Assembly: GCA_016196755.1 (NCBI GenBank)
Contig: JACPXC010000046.1
Span: forward strand, 155,129 to 219,128
From: Elusimicrobiota bacterium
Lineage (GTDB): Bacteria; Elusimicrobiota; Elusimicrobia; UBA1565
Direction: 5' to 3'
DNA length: 64,000 bases
Positions 1-8,972 of the stretch are shown here, in pieces (the stretch's first letter is position 1; every line of letters starts with the position of its first letter). The notes below the pieces were generated by a model. The model did no database searches, was not told where the DNA came from, and worked only from the letters and a program-made list of their open reading frames with translations. The position numbers were made by a program, and so were the translations under genes.

Positions 1-149
1 TTGTGGGCCAGGTGCGGATACTGCAGGACGAGCGCGGTCTCGACGAAACGCTCGGTGTGCAGCCCCGACGGCATCCGGAAATGGCCGTCCAGGATGGCCC
101 CATGCTCCTGCAGTATGCCCAACGCATCCAGCTTGTTGATCCGAGTCAT
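1..149 (-). CDS. pyrE: Orotate phosphoribosyltransferase, N-terminal part (cut by window edge)
   Basis: Only the first 49 codons lie inside the window. The reading frame gives a start MTRINKLDAL, then GAILDGHF and SGLHTERF, and ends near LQYPHLA. This is the usual N-terminal pattern of orotate phosphoribosyltransferase (a Gly-Ala-x-Leu-x-Gly-His-Phe block followed by Ser-Gly-x-His), the enzyme that makes OMP from orotate and PRPP in pyrimidine synthesis. The ATG at 149 overlaps the stop of the upstream AsmA-like gene by four bases (ATGA), and a GGAGGGG ribosome-binding site sits just before it, so the two are translationally coupled. The phosphoribosyl-binding part lies beyond the edge, so the assignment rests on the N-terminus alone. 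Confidence 0.8.
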   Translation of the reverse strand, partial: MTRINKLDALGILQEHGAILDGHFRMPSGLHTERFVETALVLQYPHLAH

Positions 150-2410
150 CCGCCCCTCCCGCACGCCACGGCCTCGGCCAGGTCCGGCATCGGCCGCGTC
201 CGCTTGAGCCCCTCGTCGAGGCCTTTCTCGATGTCCCGGGAGCCGACCTTGCGGCCCCGGAACACGACCTCCGGCTTGTTCAAATCCTTCACCAGCGAGA
301 CGTCGAGGGCGAGCCGCCCTTGGTCGTCGACCATCGAGTACGGCAGGTTCTGCGCCGACTCGGTCATGCGCATGATGACGTTCAGGTCGACCGTCTCCTT
401 GGGGAAATCGGCCGTCCCGGCCGTATAGGCCTGGAACGGCTGGGAGTCGAAATGGATGAAGTTGACCCCGACGACGCCGGCGCCGGCCGAAAAGTCGCCG
501 AACATGCGCGTAAAGTCGAGGGTGGTCGGTACGGCGGTCTCGAAAGAGCCCCGGCTCTTCTGCCGGATCTTGTGCATCTCGACGTAGGGGATCAGCAGGA
601 CGTTGACGAGCGGGTGGGCCTTCTGCAGCTCGCTGATGTTGCGCAGGTTCCCCGGACCGAACCCGGCCTGGAAATGGCCGTTGACGGTCTTGAGCTCGCG
701 GGCGATGCCCTGGAGGCTCCAGGACAGGTCGAGGTTCTGGGCCCTGAAATTCGGGCTGGCGATCTCGGACACGCGCAGGCGGCCGATCATGTCCGGGAAG
801 CGCTCGGGGATGGCGAGCCGGAGAGTCGAGGCCCAGGGGCGGTCCTTCTGTGGGGTCCTGCCCAATTCCGCCATCCGCTGGGCGATCAGGTTCTCGACGG
901 CGGTGTAGGTCTCGTCGACGCGCAGGCGGTCGACCTCGGCGTCGACCGCCACGCGGCCCCAGGTCTTGACCTCGCGCACGCAGCCCTTGAGCTTGACCCG
1001 CGAACCGTTCCAGGTGAGGTTGAGGCGCGGCACGACCAGGTCGGCGCCCGAGAAGCGCACCTCGGCGTCGAGCTCGGAGAGCACGTTCGAATAGGCGATG
1101 TAGGAGCCGCGGGACACCCGGATGGCGGCGTTCTTGAAGCCCTCCTGGGCCCGTATCGTGATATCGGAGTCCGAGAAGCGCTTGCCGTTCCAGAATTTGA
1201 ACGCGAAGCCCTTCATGTCGAGCGACCATTGCGTGGTCTTGGGAGCGTCCGAGGTCCCGCCCAGGGACACCACGGCGTCGAGGCTGCCGGTCAGGTCGTG
1301 CTCGCTCCATGGCGCGTACAGCTCGCCGGCGCGCTCAAGCGGGGCGGCCGTGGTCCGCACGGTGCCGGAGAGCCGGCGGTCGGCCGCGCCGAGGCGCCCG
1401 GAGGCCTCGAGCTTCCAAGGCCCCGCGGAAAGCGTCAGGCCGTCCACGAAGTAGGCGGCGGGGGTGGGTGAGGACGTGGAGACCGGGGTGGTCCGCACGC
1501 GGAGATCCCAGGTCCCGGCCGGCATCGCCCAGCCGTCGGACGCGGCAAAGCCCAGCTCGCGCAGATCCGCGGAAGTCAGCGCGGGGAAGCTGCCCTTGGC
1601 GTCGAAGTCGGGCAGCAAGAGGTTGCGGACCCGGCCGGTGGCCTCGAAGACGCGCCCATCGACCTCGGCCTTGAGGCGCCGGACCGCGAGCCCGGTGCGC
1701 TCGTCGGCGCGCAAGGCGGCGAGCATCAGCTCGAGGTCCGCCTCCAGGCGCAAGGCGTGAGACTTCCCGCGGAAGGTCCCTTTCCCGGCCAGCTTGAGGC
1801 GGCACGGGAACGGCTTGTCGAGGCTGAAGTCGTCGACCGAGAAGAACACGCCGCCCAGGGTCGTGTCGAGGCCGTGGGCCTTGTCGACCAGGCGCACAAC
1901 GCCGTCCTCGAGGCGGATCTCGTCAGCGGCCGAGAGCGGCGGCAGGGACAGGCCGGTCCCCTCGCGCGCGCCGCGCGACGAAAGCAGCATCTCCTCGAGG
2001 TTCCACAGGCCGTCGGCCTTGCGGTAGAGGGCCACCCGGGGGTTCACGAGGCGGACCAAGCTCAACACGAACCGGCCCTGAAGGAGCGCGGGCAGGCTGT
2101 ACTTGACGATCATCACCTCGGCCGAGAGGAACACCGGCTGCGGCGCGCCCGGCTGGGAGTACACGACCAGGCCGGTGACCCGAACGCCTTGGTGGAGGGC
2201 GACGCTGACGCTCTGAATGTCGATCCGGCGCTGGAAGGTACGCTCGAGCTGGTTGACGATCATCGGGCGCAGGCGCTCGGGACTCAGGTTGCGCTGCAGC
2301 CAGAATGCCCCCCCCGCCGCAAGCAGAGCCGCGGCCACGAAGGCCGCCGCCAGCGAGCGCCCGAGGAAGCGTCCGATGGCGCGCCCCCAACTCGGCTTTT
2401 GGCTTGCCAT
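146..2410 (-). CDS. AsmA-family envelope protein
   Basis: A 754-residue protein with one N-terminal membrane anchor (about residues 17-38), followed by a long, predicted beta-rich region. After the anchor comes the AsmA-type opening: a residue run on inserting into and spanning the membrane, then a segment like LERTFQRRIDIQSV. Known AsmA/YhdP-type proteins are anchored in the inner membrane, reach across the periplasm and help move phospholipid to the outer membrane. The gene follows the dolichol-kinase-like gene by 19 bases and overlaps pyrE by four, so it belongs to the same leftward operon. The exact subfamily (AsmA, TamB-like, YhdP-like) cannot be told by eye. Confidence 0.7.
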   Translation of the reverse strand: MASQKPSWGRAIGRFLGRSLAAAFVAAALLAAGGAFWLQRNLSPERLRPMIVNQLERTFQRRIDIQSVSVALHQGVRVTGLVVYSQPGAPQPVFLSAEVMIVKYSLPALLQGRFVLSLVRLVNPRVALYRKADGLWNLEEMLLSSRGAREGTGLSLPPLSAADEIRLEDGVVRLVDKAHGLDTTLGGVFFSVDDFSLDKPFPCRLKLAGKGTFRGKSHALRLEADLELMLAALRADERTGLAVRRLKAEVDGRVFEATGRVRNLLLPDFDAKGSFPALTSADLRELGFAASDGWAMPAGTWDLRVRTTPVSTSSPTPAAYFVDGLTLSAGPWKLEASGRLGAADRRLSGTVRTTAAPLERAGELYAPWSEHDLTGSLDAVVSLGGTSDAPKTTQWSLDMKGFAFKFWNGKRFSDSDITIRAQEGFKNAAIRVSRGSYIAYSNVLSELDAEVRFSGADLVVPRLNLTWNGSRVKLKGCVREVKTWGRVAVDAEVDRLRVDETYTAVENLIAQRMAELGRTPQKDRPWASTLRLAIPERFPDMIGRLRVSEIASPNFRAQNLDLSWSLQGIARELKTVNGHFQAGFGPGNLRNISELQKAHPLVNVLLIPYVEMHKIRQKSRGSFETAVPTTLDFTRMFGDFSAGAGVVGVNFIHFDSQPFQAYTAGTADFPKETVDLNVIMRMTESAQNLPYSMVDDQGRLALDVSLVKDLNKPEVVFRGRKVGSRDIEKGLDEGLKRTRPMPDLAEAVACGRGG

Positions 2411-2429
2411 TACGAGCGATTCTAACTTT

Positions 2430-3014
2430 TTAGGCCAATGACAGGACGAAGGCGGAGGCCAGCGGCAGCCAAAGGTTGTCGTCGGGGAGCGGGGCCGCGA
2501 ACTCGACGGCCGCCGCGGCCGCGGCGGCGGCGGCCGCCGCCCCCGGCGGGAAGCCGGCTGCCAGCGCCGAGGCCGCGCAGACCGCCAGGCAGGCCAGCGT
2601 CCCTTCCGCCGATTTCCGCTTGCCGCGAAACGTCACGGCATGCCGCCCCAGGGTCTTTCCGGTCAGCGCGGCGGCCGCGTCGCCGAAGGCCAGGCAGAGG
2701 ATGCCGGCGGAAACCAGGCGGGGCCGGTCGCCGAAGGCGAGGATCGTCAGCCAGCAGCCCAGGGCCGTCCAGACCATGCCGCTCATCCGGCGCTCCTCCT
2801 CCGGACGGTGGATGCCGCCGAGGGAGCGCATCAGGAAGGCGTTGACCGCCGGCCGGGTCAAGCGCAGGGCCTCGACCGCCGCCACGAAGGCGATCCAGCC
2901 CGCCAGCCACCGCAGCGAGGCCGCCCGTCCCTGCCAATGGAAGAACGCCAGGTAGCTCAGGCAGAGGAGATGGAAGGCCTTGCGCCCCAGCTCGCGCCGG
3001 ATATCAGCGTTCAC
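2430..3014 (-). CDS. Dolichol/phytol kinase-like (CTP-dependent) membrane protein
   Basis: A 194-residue integral membrane protein. It begins with NADIRRELGRKAFH, where the GRKxxH block is typical of the SEC59/VTE5 and CDP-diglyceride-synthase-like superfamily, then carries LAFGDAAAALTGKTLGRH and GKRKSAEGTLA, the usual FGD-AAA and GKKSxEG motifs, and a late DDN. Family members phosphorylate isoprenoid alcohols using CTP. The start is taken as GTG at 3014: it overlaps the upstream protease stop (GTGA), whereas a longer frame would run through that gene. The C-terminus has a run of alanines (about residues 150-165). The substrate is unknown. Confidence 0.65.
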   Translation of the reverse strand: MNADIRRELGRKAFHLLCLSYLAFFHWQGRAASLRWLAGWIAFVAAVEALRLTRPAVNAFLMRSLGGIHRPEEERRMSGMVWTALGCWLTILAFGDRPRLVSAGILCLAFGDAAAALTGKTLGRHAVTFRGKRKSAEGTLACLAVCAASALAAGFPPGAAAAAAAAAAAVEFAAPLPDDNLWLPLASAFVLSLA

Positions 3015-3718
3015 CGCGCGACCAGCCCCGCGGCCAGCCGGACCGCGCCGCCCCAGAATGCCGCCGTCCCCCCGCGCACGGTGTCGAAGGCCGAGGCCGC
3101 GTCGACCCGTTCGGGGAAGAGACACTTGAGCGCGAAAAGGAGGAGCCCGGCGTTTAGCAGGGCGATCAGAGCCAGGGAGAGGGCCGGCCCGGCCTCGTCT
3201 AAGTCGCTCTGGTGGGTCTCGAGCAGGGAGCGGCCGGTATGGAATAGGTGGAAGGCCAGCGCCGCTCCCATCGCCGCCAGAAAAGCCTCGCGCGCCCGAG
3301 GCGCGCCCCAGCCCCATATCGCCAGCCGGTAGACCCCCGCCACCCCCAAGGCGTAGAGCGGGATCCAATACGGCGCCAAGGCGACGAAGGGGCTGACGTG
3401 GGAGAGGTCGACCCGGCCCGACTCGCCGCGCACCACGAAGGCGAAGACCTTGCCGCCGCCGGCCCAGGCCGCCAAGGCGTGGGTCAACTCGTGCGCGAAG
3501 ACATAGGCCCGGCGCAGGCGCAGGCCCAGGAGGTCGCAAGCCGCCCAGGTCGCCGCCCCGGCCGCGAACCAGAGGCCGTCACCCCGCGCCCCGACGCCCA
3601 CGGCGGCGGAGGCCGCGGCCCAGAGCGCGCAAGCGGCCGTCGGAGCCAGCACGGCGGCCGCCAACGGCGAGACGGCGGCCTTAAGGCGCGACGGCCGCCG
3701 GACACGGCGCGGCGTCAC
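3011..3718 (-). CDS. M50-like membrane metalloprotease
   Basis: A 235-residue protein with about five hydrophobic segments. It has a zinc-protease HExxH motif (HELTH, residues 76-80) at the edge of a membrane segment, as in site-2-protease-like families. A possible third metal ligand lies in the acidic stretch near residues 171-174, although the classical NPDG motif is not obvious. Short for the M50 family, so it may be a reduced member. The ATG at 3718 overlaps the preceding stop (ATGA), and its own stop overlaps the next gene (GTGA), giving strict coupling within the operon. Substrate unknown. Confidence 0.5.
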   Translation of the reverse strand: MTPRRVRRPSRLKAAVSPLAAAVLAPTAACALWAAASAAVGVGARGDGLWFAAGAATWAACDLLGLRLRRAYVFAHELTHALAAWAGGGKVFAFVVRGESGRVDLSHVSPFVALAPYWIPLYALGVAGVYRLAIWGWGAPRAREAFLAAMGAALAFHLFHTGRSLLETHQSDLDEAGPALSLALIALLNAGLLLFALKCLFPERVDAASAFDTVRGGTAAFWGGAVRLAAGLVAR

Positions 3719-4173
3719 TCCAGCATCGCGTCGTCGTAGGGGATCTTCGCCGCGTCGAGCTCGGCCTTCCAGAGCCGCTTGGCCGAGACCATGCGCTCAC
3801 GCGCGAGCCTGACGAACTTCGTGTCGGGCGGCGAGAACAGCTCGTCGGCGGTCTTATACCAGTGGTAGGCGAGCTTGAGCGAGCTCTCGGAGACGGCCTC
3901 GTCGCGCCGGAAGGCGGCCAGAAACAGCCGCTCCTTGTGCTCGGCGGCGCCGAGCCGGCCGGCGGCCAGGTCGGCGTCGAGCTCGGCCTTCTCGCGCCGG
4001 TAGGCGTCCTCGAACCAAGCCTTCTTGGCCTCCGGGTCGCGGCTGAAGGCCATGTAGCGGTCGCCGGTCAAGCAGGCAGTCCGCGCGCGCAGCCAGAGGT
4101 CGCCGTAGACCGCGGCCGTGAACGCGGCCGAGGCGACGAGCGTCCACGCCGCGCGCCGAGCCCAGGGAGGCAT
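3715..4173 (-). CDS. Small membrane-anchored protein, unknown function
   Basis: 152 residues with one N-terminal hydrophobic segment (about residues 8-26), then a soluble, charged, mostly helical domain rich in Lys, Glu, Ala and Trp. No recognisable catalytic motif. The gene starts two bases after the receiver gene stop and overlaps the protease start, so it is co-transcribed with both. A periplasmic accessory role for the protease is possible, but this is inferred only from position. Confidence 0.6.
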   Translation of the reverse strand: MPPWARRAAWTLVASAAFTAAVYGDLWLRARTACLTGDRYMAFSRDPEAKKAWFEDAYRREKAELDADLAAGRLGAAEHKERLFLAAFRRDEAVSESSLKLAYHWYKTADELFSPPDTKFVRLARERMVSAKRLWKAELDAAKIPYDDAMLE

Positions 4174-4175
4174 CG

Positions 4176-4637
4176 CTACCAGTTCGACGAGAGCGGGCCG
4201 CGGTCGGTCTTACGGGTCGTGTCCGGCGGGTTGGTCTTGAGGATGCGGTGCAGGATGCCGGCGAGCACGGCCGGCTTGATCGGCTTCTCGACGTACTCGC
4301 GGACGTTGGGCTCCTGGCGCACCATGTCGATGGTCTGGCGGTCGATGCGCCGCCCGGTGATGACGACGATCGGGATCGACCGGGCGTCGCCGGACTGGAG
4401 CTCCTTTAAGACCTCGAAGCCCCCCATCCCGGGCAGCATGAAGTCCAAGACGATGGCGTCGGGCTGGACCGCCTCCACCTTGCGCACGGCCTCTTGGCCG
4501 TCGGTGGCGCGGTCGACGCGGAAGCCCTCTTTCTTGACGACGTGCTCGAGCAGGTCGAGGATGCTCTCGTCGTCGTCGACGATGAGCACCAGCTTGCCCT
4601 TGGGGTCGCTCAGGGCCGGAGAGGATTCTTCCGTCAC
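4176..4637 (-). CDS. Single-domain response regulator
   Basis: 153 residues: a CheY-like receiver with a short polar extension at each end and no output domain. The acidic pocket (D21, D22, D23), phosphoacceptor D65 (in VLDFMLPGMGG), switch T94 and conserved K118 are all present, so it should be phosphorylatable. No histidine kinase is adjacent. It is the first gene of the leftward operon that runs to pyrE, with one copy of the dispersed repeat about 45 bases upstream of its start. Confidence 0.85.
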   Translation of the reverse strand: MTEESSPALSDPKGKLVLIVDDDESILDLLEHVVKKEGFRVDRATDGQEAVRKVEAVQPDAIVLDFMLPGMGGFEVLKELQSGDARSIPIVVITGRRIDRQTIDMVRQEPNVREYVEKPIKPAVLAGILHRILKTNPPDTTRKTDRGPLSSNW

Positions 4638-4683
4638 GTCTGAGACGGTATCAAATACGCTTCCCCCCCATCAAACCCGTTCG

Positions 4684-4718
4684 AGTTCTGATTGGGGACA
4701 CTCCCTGAAGTTCTGATT
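4684..4718 (+). repeat. Dispersed repeat, copy 1
   Basis: The core AGTTCTGATTGGGGACACT (4684-4702) is followed by a spacer and a second partial unit GAAGTTCTGATT (4707-4718). The same two-part arrangement occurs in reverse at 5989-6019 and forward at 63859-63888, with only one or two substitutions in the core. Confidence 0.75.
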
Positions 4719-4761
4719 CTCTGGTAAACGAACGGAGCAGTTTACGCGCTTCGGGCACGTG

Positions 4762-4798
4762 GATCGAAGGATTGCGATACAGCCGCAATCCTTCGATC
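4762..4798 (+). ncRNA. Perfect 15-bp hairpin upstream of IS110 transposase (possible bridge-RNA part)
   Basis: GATCGAAGGATTGCG (4762-4776) pairs without mismatch with its reverse complement at 4784-4798 across a 7-base loop. A second small stem (GGCGT 4857-4861 with ACGCC 4871-4875) lies just before the transposase ribosome-binding site. IS110 elements are known to encode a bridge RNA in a non-coding end next to the recombinase gene. Position and structure fit this, but internal binding loops cannot be assigned by eye, and the element is decayed. Confidence 0.35.
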
Positions 4799-4894
4799 TG
4801 GAGACTTGTATGTTGAATGCCATGCCGGTGCTGAAACCTCCTGGATGCACTAGACTGGCGTCACCGCACGACGCCTTTGCAAGGAGGCAAGAAG

Positions 4895-5751
4895 ATGGCT
4901 GGACAGCAGACGGGTTTCGTGCCGCGCGATTACGACGTGTTCGCCGGACTAGACGTCGACAAGACGAACATCTCGGTGACGTTCGTCGACCACGAGATGG
5001 CGATCAAGTCGATGAGCCTTCCCAACGACGCGGAAAATCTGCTCGGTTATGTGGCGAAAAAATTCCCCGACAAACGCGTCGCGTTCGCATACGAGGCGGG
5101 GCCGACAGGTTATGGACTTCATGACCGAATCACGGCGGCTGGTTACCCTTGCATGGTGGTGGCGCCTTGCATGGTCCCGACAGCGCGGGGCCACCACGTG
5201 AAGACCAACCGCCTCGACAGCCAAAAGATCTCGGAGTCGCTCCGAGGCGGACAGCTCAAGAGCATCCACGTGCCCTCGCCGAGCTATCGGGACCTGCGTC
5301 ATCTCATCCAGCTCCGCGACACCTGCGTCCGGCAGGCGACGTCGACGAAGCTCCGCATCAAGGGCCTGCTTTTGTTCGAAGGCATCCCGTTTCCCCAACC
5401 CGCGGGCGCCCCAGTGCAGTGGTCGAAGTCCATCGTCGCGAGCCTCAAGACCCTGGCGTGCGGGGGAGGTGTCCGTTTCAAGCTCGACCAACTCATAGCC
5501 GCCCTTGAGTTTTCTAAGAAGCAGGTGCTGGCGACGACCAAAGAGATCCGGCGCGCTTCTGTACGGTGGACGAAGAAATCTACCGGAACATCCTATTTCT
5601 GACGAGCATCCCGGGAATCGGCTGGATTACGGCGAGTCATCTCTTGGCCAGGATCGGGGACTGGCGGAAGATGGGCAACGTCCGCCAATTAGGGGCCTAT
5701 CTTGGCCTGACCCAACGAGAGAACTCGACTGGGGTGGACGTCAAGCAATGA
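4895..5751 (+). pseudogene. IS110-family transposase, frameshifted and truncated
   Basis: The frame starts at ATG 4895 behind an AAGGAGG ribosome-binding site. Its N-terminal half has the DEDD-type RuvC-like fold of IS110 recombinases: FAGLDVDKTNISV with the first Asp, then YEAGPTGYGLHD, KTNRLDSQKISE and RIKGLLL. Around 5550-5565 the frame shifts; the second part resumes from about 5566 with the transposase_20 signature SIPGIGWITASHLLARIGD and LGAYLGLTQRENSTG, then stops at 5751. The normal C-terminus with the catalytic Ser region is missing. Both lesions make the protein inactive unless rescued by another copy. Confidence 0.85.
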
Positions 5752-5894
5752 ACGGCAAAACGACACTAGGATTGGCACGCCTGCGTGCACGCTGCGCGCA
5801 CGGTCGTGAGGATCAACTGGTCAAAACCTGCGGGGAAACTTGGACTGTGCGCGAAGCGTGCACACAGCTCGCCAGAACCATTCCGCCGTTCTCC

Positions 5895-5932
5895 GATCCT
5901 CGAATTGCCGGCCGTTCGGCAATTCCAGGATC
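5895..5932. repeat. Long imperfect hairpin in the IS remnant
   Basis: GATCCT-C-GAATTGCCG (5895-5910) pairs with CGGCAATTC-C-AGGATC (5917-5932) around a GCCGTT loop; the only mismatch is C opposite C. There is no U-tract on either side, so it is not a simple terminator. It lies in the otherwise gene-free stretch 5752-5988. Confidence 0.5.
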
Positions 5933-5988
5933 CACGCGCCCAAGGCCCGTAAATTCCTGTTTCCCCGGACAGGAAGAATACAGTCCCA

Positions 5989-6019
5989 AATCAGAACTTC
6001 AGTGTCCCCAATCAGAAGT
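5989..6019 (-). repeat. Dispersed repeat, copy 2 (inverted)
   Basis: Reading on the minus strand this is ACTTCTGATTGGGGACACT (6019-6001), followed at once by GAAGTTCTGATT (6000-5989). It is the mirror of copy 1 and marks the right edge of the IS110 region, ending eight bases from the stop of the RAM gene. Confidence 0.75.
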
Positions 6020-6026
6020 CCGGATT

Positions 6027-6257
6027 CTAGAGATTGGTCGTGACGAGCGTCTCCGTGGTCTGGACGCCGTGGATGCCGCGGATCTCGCGGACGATGAGGC
6101 CGGAGAGCTTGTCGATGGTGTCGGCCTCGGCGCTCAGGACGGCGTCCCAGGAACCGAAGGTGAGGAACACGTCGGTGACGCCCTTGATCGTGCGGATCTG
6201 GTTGACGGCCTTCTGCTCGAGCCCGGCGATCAGCTTGCAAAGGACGAACGCTTTCAT
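6027..6257 (-). CDS. Stand-alone Lrp/AsnC ligand-binding (RAM) domain protein
   Basis: 76 residues matching only the C-terminal RAM domain of Lrp/AsnC regulators: an opening beta strand FVLCKLIAG, the helix LEQKAVNQIRTIKGV, then FLTFGSWDAVLSAEAD and a final IHGVQTTETLVTTN strand. There is no helix-turn-helix. In known proteins this domain oligomerises and binds amino acids. The ATG directly follows the stop of the lipoate-ligase gene (TAAATG), so it is the last gene of the glycine-cleavage operon. That fits a sensor of glycine or another amino acid, but this is only inferred from context. Confidence 0.75.
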   Translation of the reverse strand: MKAFVLCKLIAGLEQKAVNQIRTIKGVTDVFLTFGSWDAVLSAEADTIDKLSGLIVREIRGIHGVQTTETLVTTNL

Positions 6258-6959
6258 TTAACGCCTCCTGTTCCAGCGGTCCGACTCATAGCGTTGACGG
6301 CGCAGTTCCTCGGCGCGCGCGCTCACGGCGGCGGAGGGCTCGGCGGGCTCGAACAGGGCCTTCCAGGAGACCGACAGGCCCTCGACGATGGCTTGGCGCG
6401 AGAGCTCGGCCCCGGTCCCGAGCACCTCCGGCCTCAGACTGCCCTGATAGAGACCGCGGCCCCGGAGGCGCCGCAGGGCACCGCCCAGGGCCTTGACCCC
6501 GGCCGGCGAGACCAGGTCCTTCGGTTCGGGTCCGGAAAAACATTGGAGACGGAATCCTTCCGTCCGGCCCGGGGACCACAAGGCGGTCTCGACCCCGAGG
6601 GCCTTGAAGCCGAGGTGCGCGGCCAGGTGGATGTCCTTATACACCAGCCCCGGGTCGCTGAGCGTGGGCCAGGGGAACGTCAGCGAGAAGGTCAGGTCTC
6701 CATCGTGATGGACGATGCCGCCCCCCGTGGCGCGGCGCACCAGCGGCATGCTCGCCCCGCCCCAGCGCTCCCGGACCGCGGCCAGCACGGCGTCGTATTC
6801 CTGGGAGATCCCGAAGGTGACCGCATGCGGCACGGGCCCGGCCCAGCGGTAGAACCTGAGCGACAGACCTTCGACCCCCTCCAACACCGCCTCATCGAGC
6901 GCCATCTGGGCCGCCGCGCCCAGCGCCGGCGTCTCGAGCAGGAGCGCCCGGGTCGGCAT
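6258..6959 (-). CDS. Lipoate-protein ligase A-like protein
   Basis: 233 residues of the BPL_LplA_LipB fold. The key block RRATGGGIVHHDGDLTFS (about residues 70-87) is the lipoyl-AMP-binding motif, and KALGGALRRLRGRGLYQGSL supplies the conserved Lys and the following strand. It lacks the C-terminal accessory domain of E. coli LplA, so it may be a transferase (LipM/LipL-like) rather than a full ligase. The ATG at 6959 overlaps the PH-domain gene stop (ATGA). Sitting in one operon with GcvH, whose lysine needs lipoate, it is the natural GcvH-modifying enzyme. Confidence 0.8.
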   Translation of the reverse strand: MPTRALLLETPALGAAAQMALDEAVLEGVEGLSLRFYRWAGPVPHAVTFGISQEYDAVLAAVRERWGGASMPLVRRATGGGIVHHDGDLTFSLTFPWPTLSDPGLVYKDIHLAAHLGFKALGVETALWSPGRTEGFRLQCFSGPEPKDLVSPAGVKALGGALRRLRGRGLYQGSLRPEVLGTGAELSRQAIVEGLSVSWKALFEPAEPSAAVSARAEELRRQRYESDRWNRRR

Positions 6960-7387
6960 CAAGCCGCCAGCGAGAGGATCCTGTCGCGGGTCTGCTCGGG
7001 GTCGTCGAGCCCGAAGAGCAGTACGCTCTCCCCATCGCCCGCCACCTCGATGTCGCCCAGGCCCAGCGCGCGCTGGACCGGGGAGCGTTTGAGGCGCAGT
7101 TCGCGCACCGAAGCCAGGGCGATCGAAGCCTCCGCCTTGACGAGGATGCCCGAGCGCACGAAGACCCGGGAGTTCGTCACCAGATACTCCGTGCTGGCGG
7201 CGCGCAGGGCCGGGTAGAGCGCCACGACCGCCCCGGCGACGATGGTCATGAACGCCGCGCTGGCGCCGAAGGCCTGGAGCGAGAAGCCGGCGGCTCCGGC
7301 CAGGACCAGGAAGGCCCCGCCGGCCAAGGACAGCGGCCAGTTCTTGATCGACGGAGCGGCGACGAGAAGCTTCATCTCCGCCGCCAT
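6959..7387 (-). CDS. Bacterial PH-domain membrane protein
   Basis: 142 residues: two adjacent membrane helices (about residues 18-62), followed by a small bPH2-type domain with EYLVTNSRVFVRSGILVK and a strand-rich region up to SVLLFGLDDPEQ. This matches the YdbT/DUF304 architecture, in which a pleckstrin-homology-like domain hangs from a two-helix hairpin. An in-frame ATG at 7375 is an alternative start. Lying between gcvH and the lipoate ligase is unusual; no direct metabolic role is visible. Confidence 0.65.
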   Translation of the reverse strand: MAAEMKLLVAAPSIKNWPLSLAGGAFLVLAGAAGFSLQAFGASAAFMTIVAGAVVALYPALRAASTEYLVTNSRVFVRSGILVKAEASIALASVRELRLKRSPVQRALGLGDIEVAGDGESVLLFGLDDPEQTRDRILSLAA

Positions 7388-7396
7388 GGGACCCCG

Positions 7397-7783
7397 CTAC
7401 GCCGCGGTCTTGAGGAATTCCTCGTACTGCGCCAGGGTCAGGAGCGCCGCAAGCTGGGCGGCGTCGACGCTCGTGAGCTTGTAGAGCCAGCCCTGGTCGG
7501 TGGCCGAACGGTTGACCGCCGCGGGGTCGGCAGCCAGCGCGGGGTTGGAGGCCTCGACCGTGCCCGAGAGCGGCGCGTAGATGTCGAAGGCGGCCTTGAC
7601 CGACTCGACGACGGCCACCGCCTCGCCCTGGGTCACCGCGCGGCCCGCCTTGGGCAGGTCGACGAAGACGACGTCGCCGATCTCGTGCTGGGCATGTTCG
7701 GTGACGCCGACCACCGCGGACCTTGCGTCGAGGTAGACCCACTCATGGGTCTTGGTGTAGCGGCATTTCGCGGGCTCGGGCAT
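7397..7783 (-). CDS. gcvH: Glycine cleavage system H protein
   Basis: 128 residues, the normal length for GcvH. The lipoylation motif VVESVKAAFDIYAPLSG places the lipoyl lysine at K63, and HEWVYLD near the N-terminus plus GDVVFVDLPKAG are family signatures. H protein shuttles the aminomethyl group between the P, T and L proteins. GAGGAG lies ahead of the ATG, between it and the gcvT stop at 7788. The last residues end shortly after EYEEFL, as in other H proteins. No gcvP gene lies in this window. Confidence 0.95.
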   Translation of the reverse strand: MPEPAKCRYTKTHEWVYLDARSAVVGVTEHAQHEIGDVVFVDLPKAGRAVTQGEAVAVVESVKAAFDIYAPLSGTVEASNPALAADPAAVNRSATDQGWLYKLTSVDAAQLAALLTLAQYEEFLKTAA

Positions 7784-7787
7784 GGGA

Positions 7788-8897
<1,110 letters not shown>

Positions 8898-8914
8898 GGT
8901 AGCCCAACCTTACC

Positions 8915-8953
8915 AAAAAAAACGCAAGGCCCGCGCCGGGAGGCGCGGGCCTT
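8915..8953 (-). terminator. Rho-independent terminator of the PspA-like gene
   Basis: On the minus strand, a perfect 12-bp stem (AAGGCCCGCGCC with its complement, 8942-8953 and 8926-8937) with a 4-base loop is followed within four bases by eight T residues (8922-8915). It ends the transcript of the gene stopping at 8973 and insulates gcvT. Confidence 0.9.
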
Positions 8954-8972
8954 GGTTCTCGAGGGCTCGTAT

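Larger units (their letters stand above)
4684..6019. mobile_element. Degenerate IS110-family element bracketed by inverted repeats
   Basis: A 1.3-kb insertion between the receiver gene and the RAM gene. It contains a broken IS110-type transposase, two strong hairpins outside the coding part, and a copy of the same 19-bp sequence at each end in opposite orientation (4684-4702 and 6001-6019). Classical IS110 elements lack such long terminal inverted repeats, so these may be a separate dispersed repeat into or beside which the IS inserted, or the ends of a composite. The region from 5752 to 5988 has no convincing gene. Confidence 0.6.

Noticed and set aside
5505..7217. A 570-codon open frame on the plus strand
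   Set aside because: It crosses the IS remnant and runs antisense to the RAM and lipoate-ligase genes, with no recognisable domains. It is a GC-rich shadow frame.
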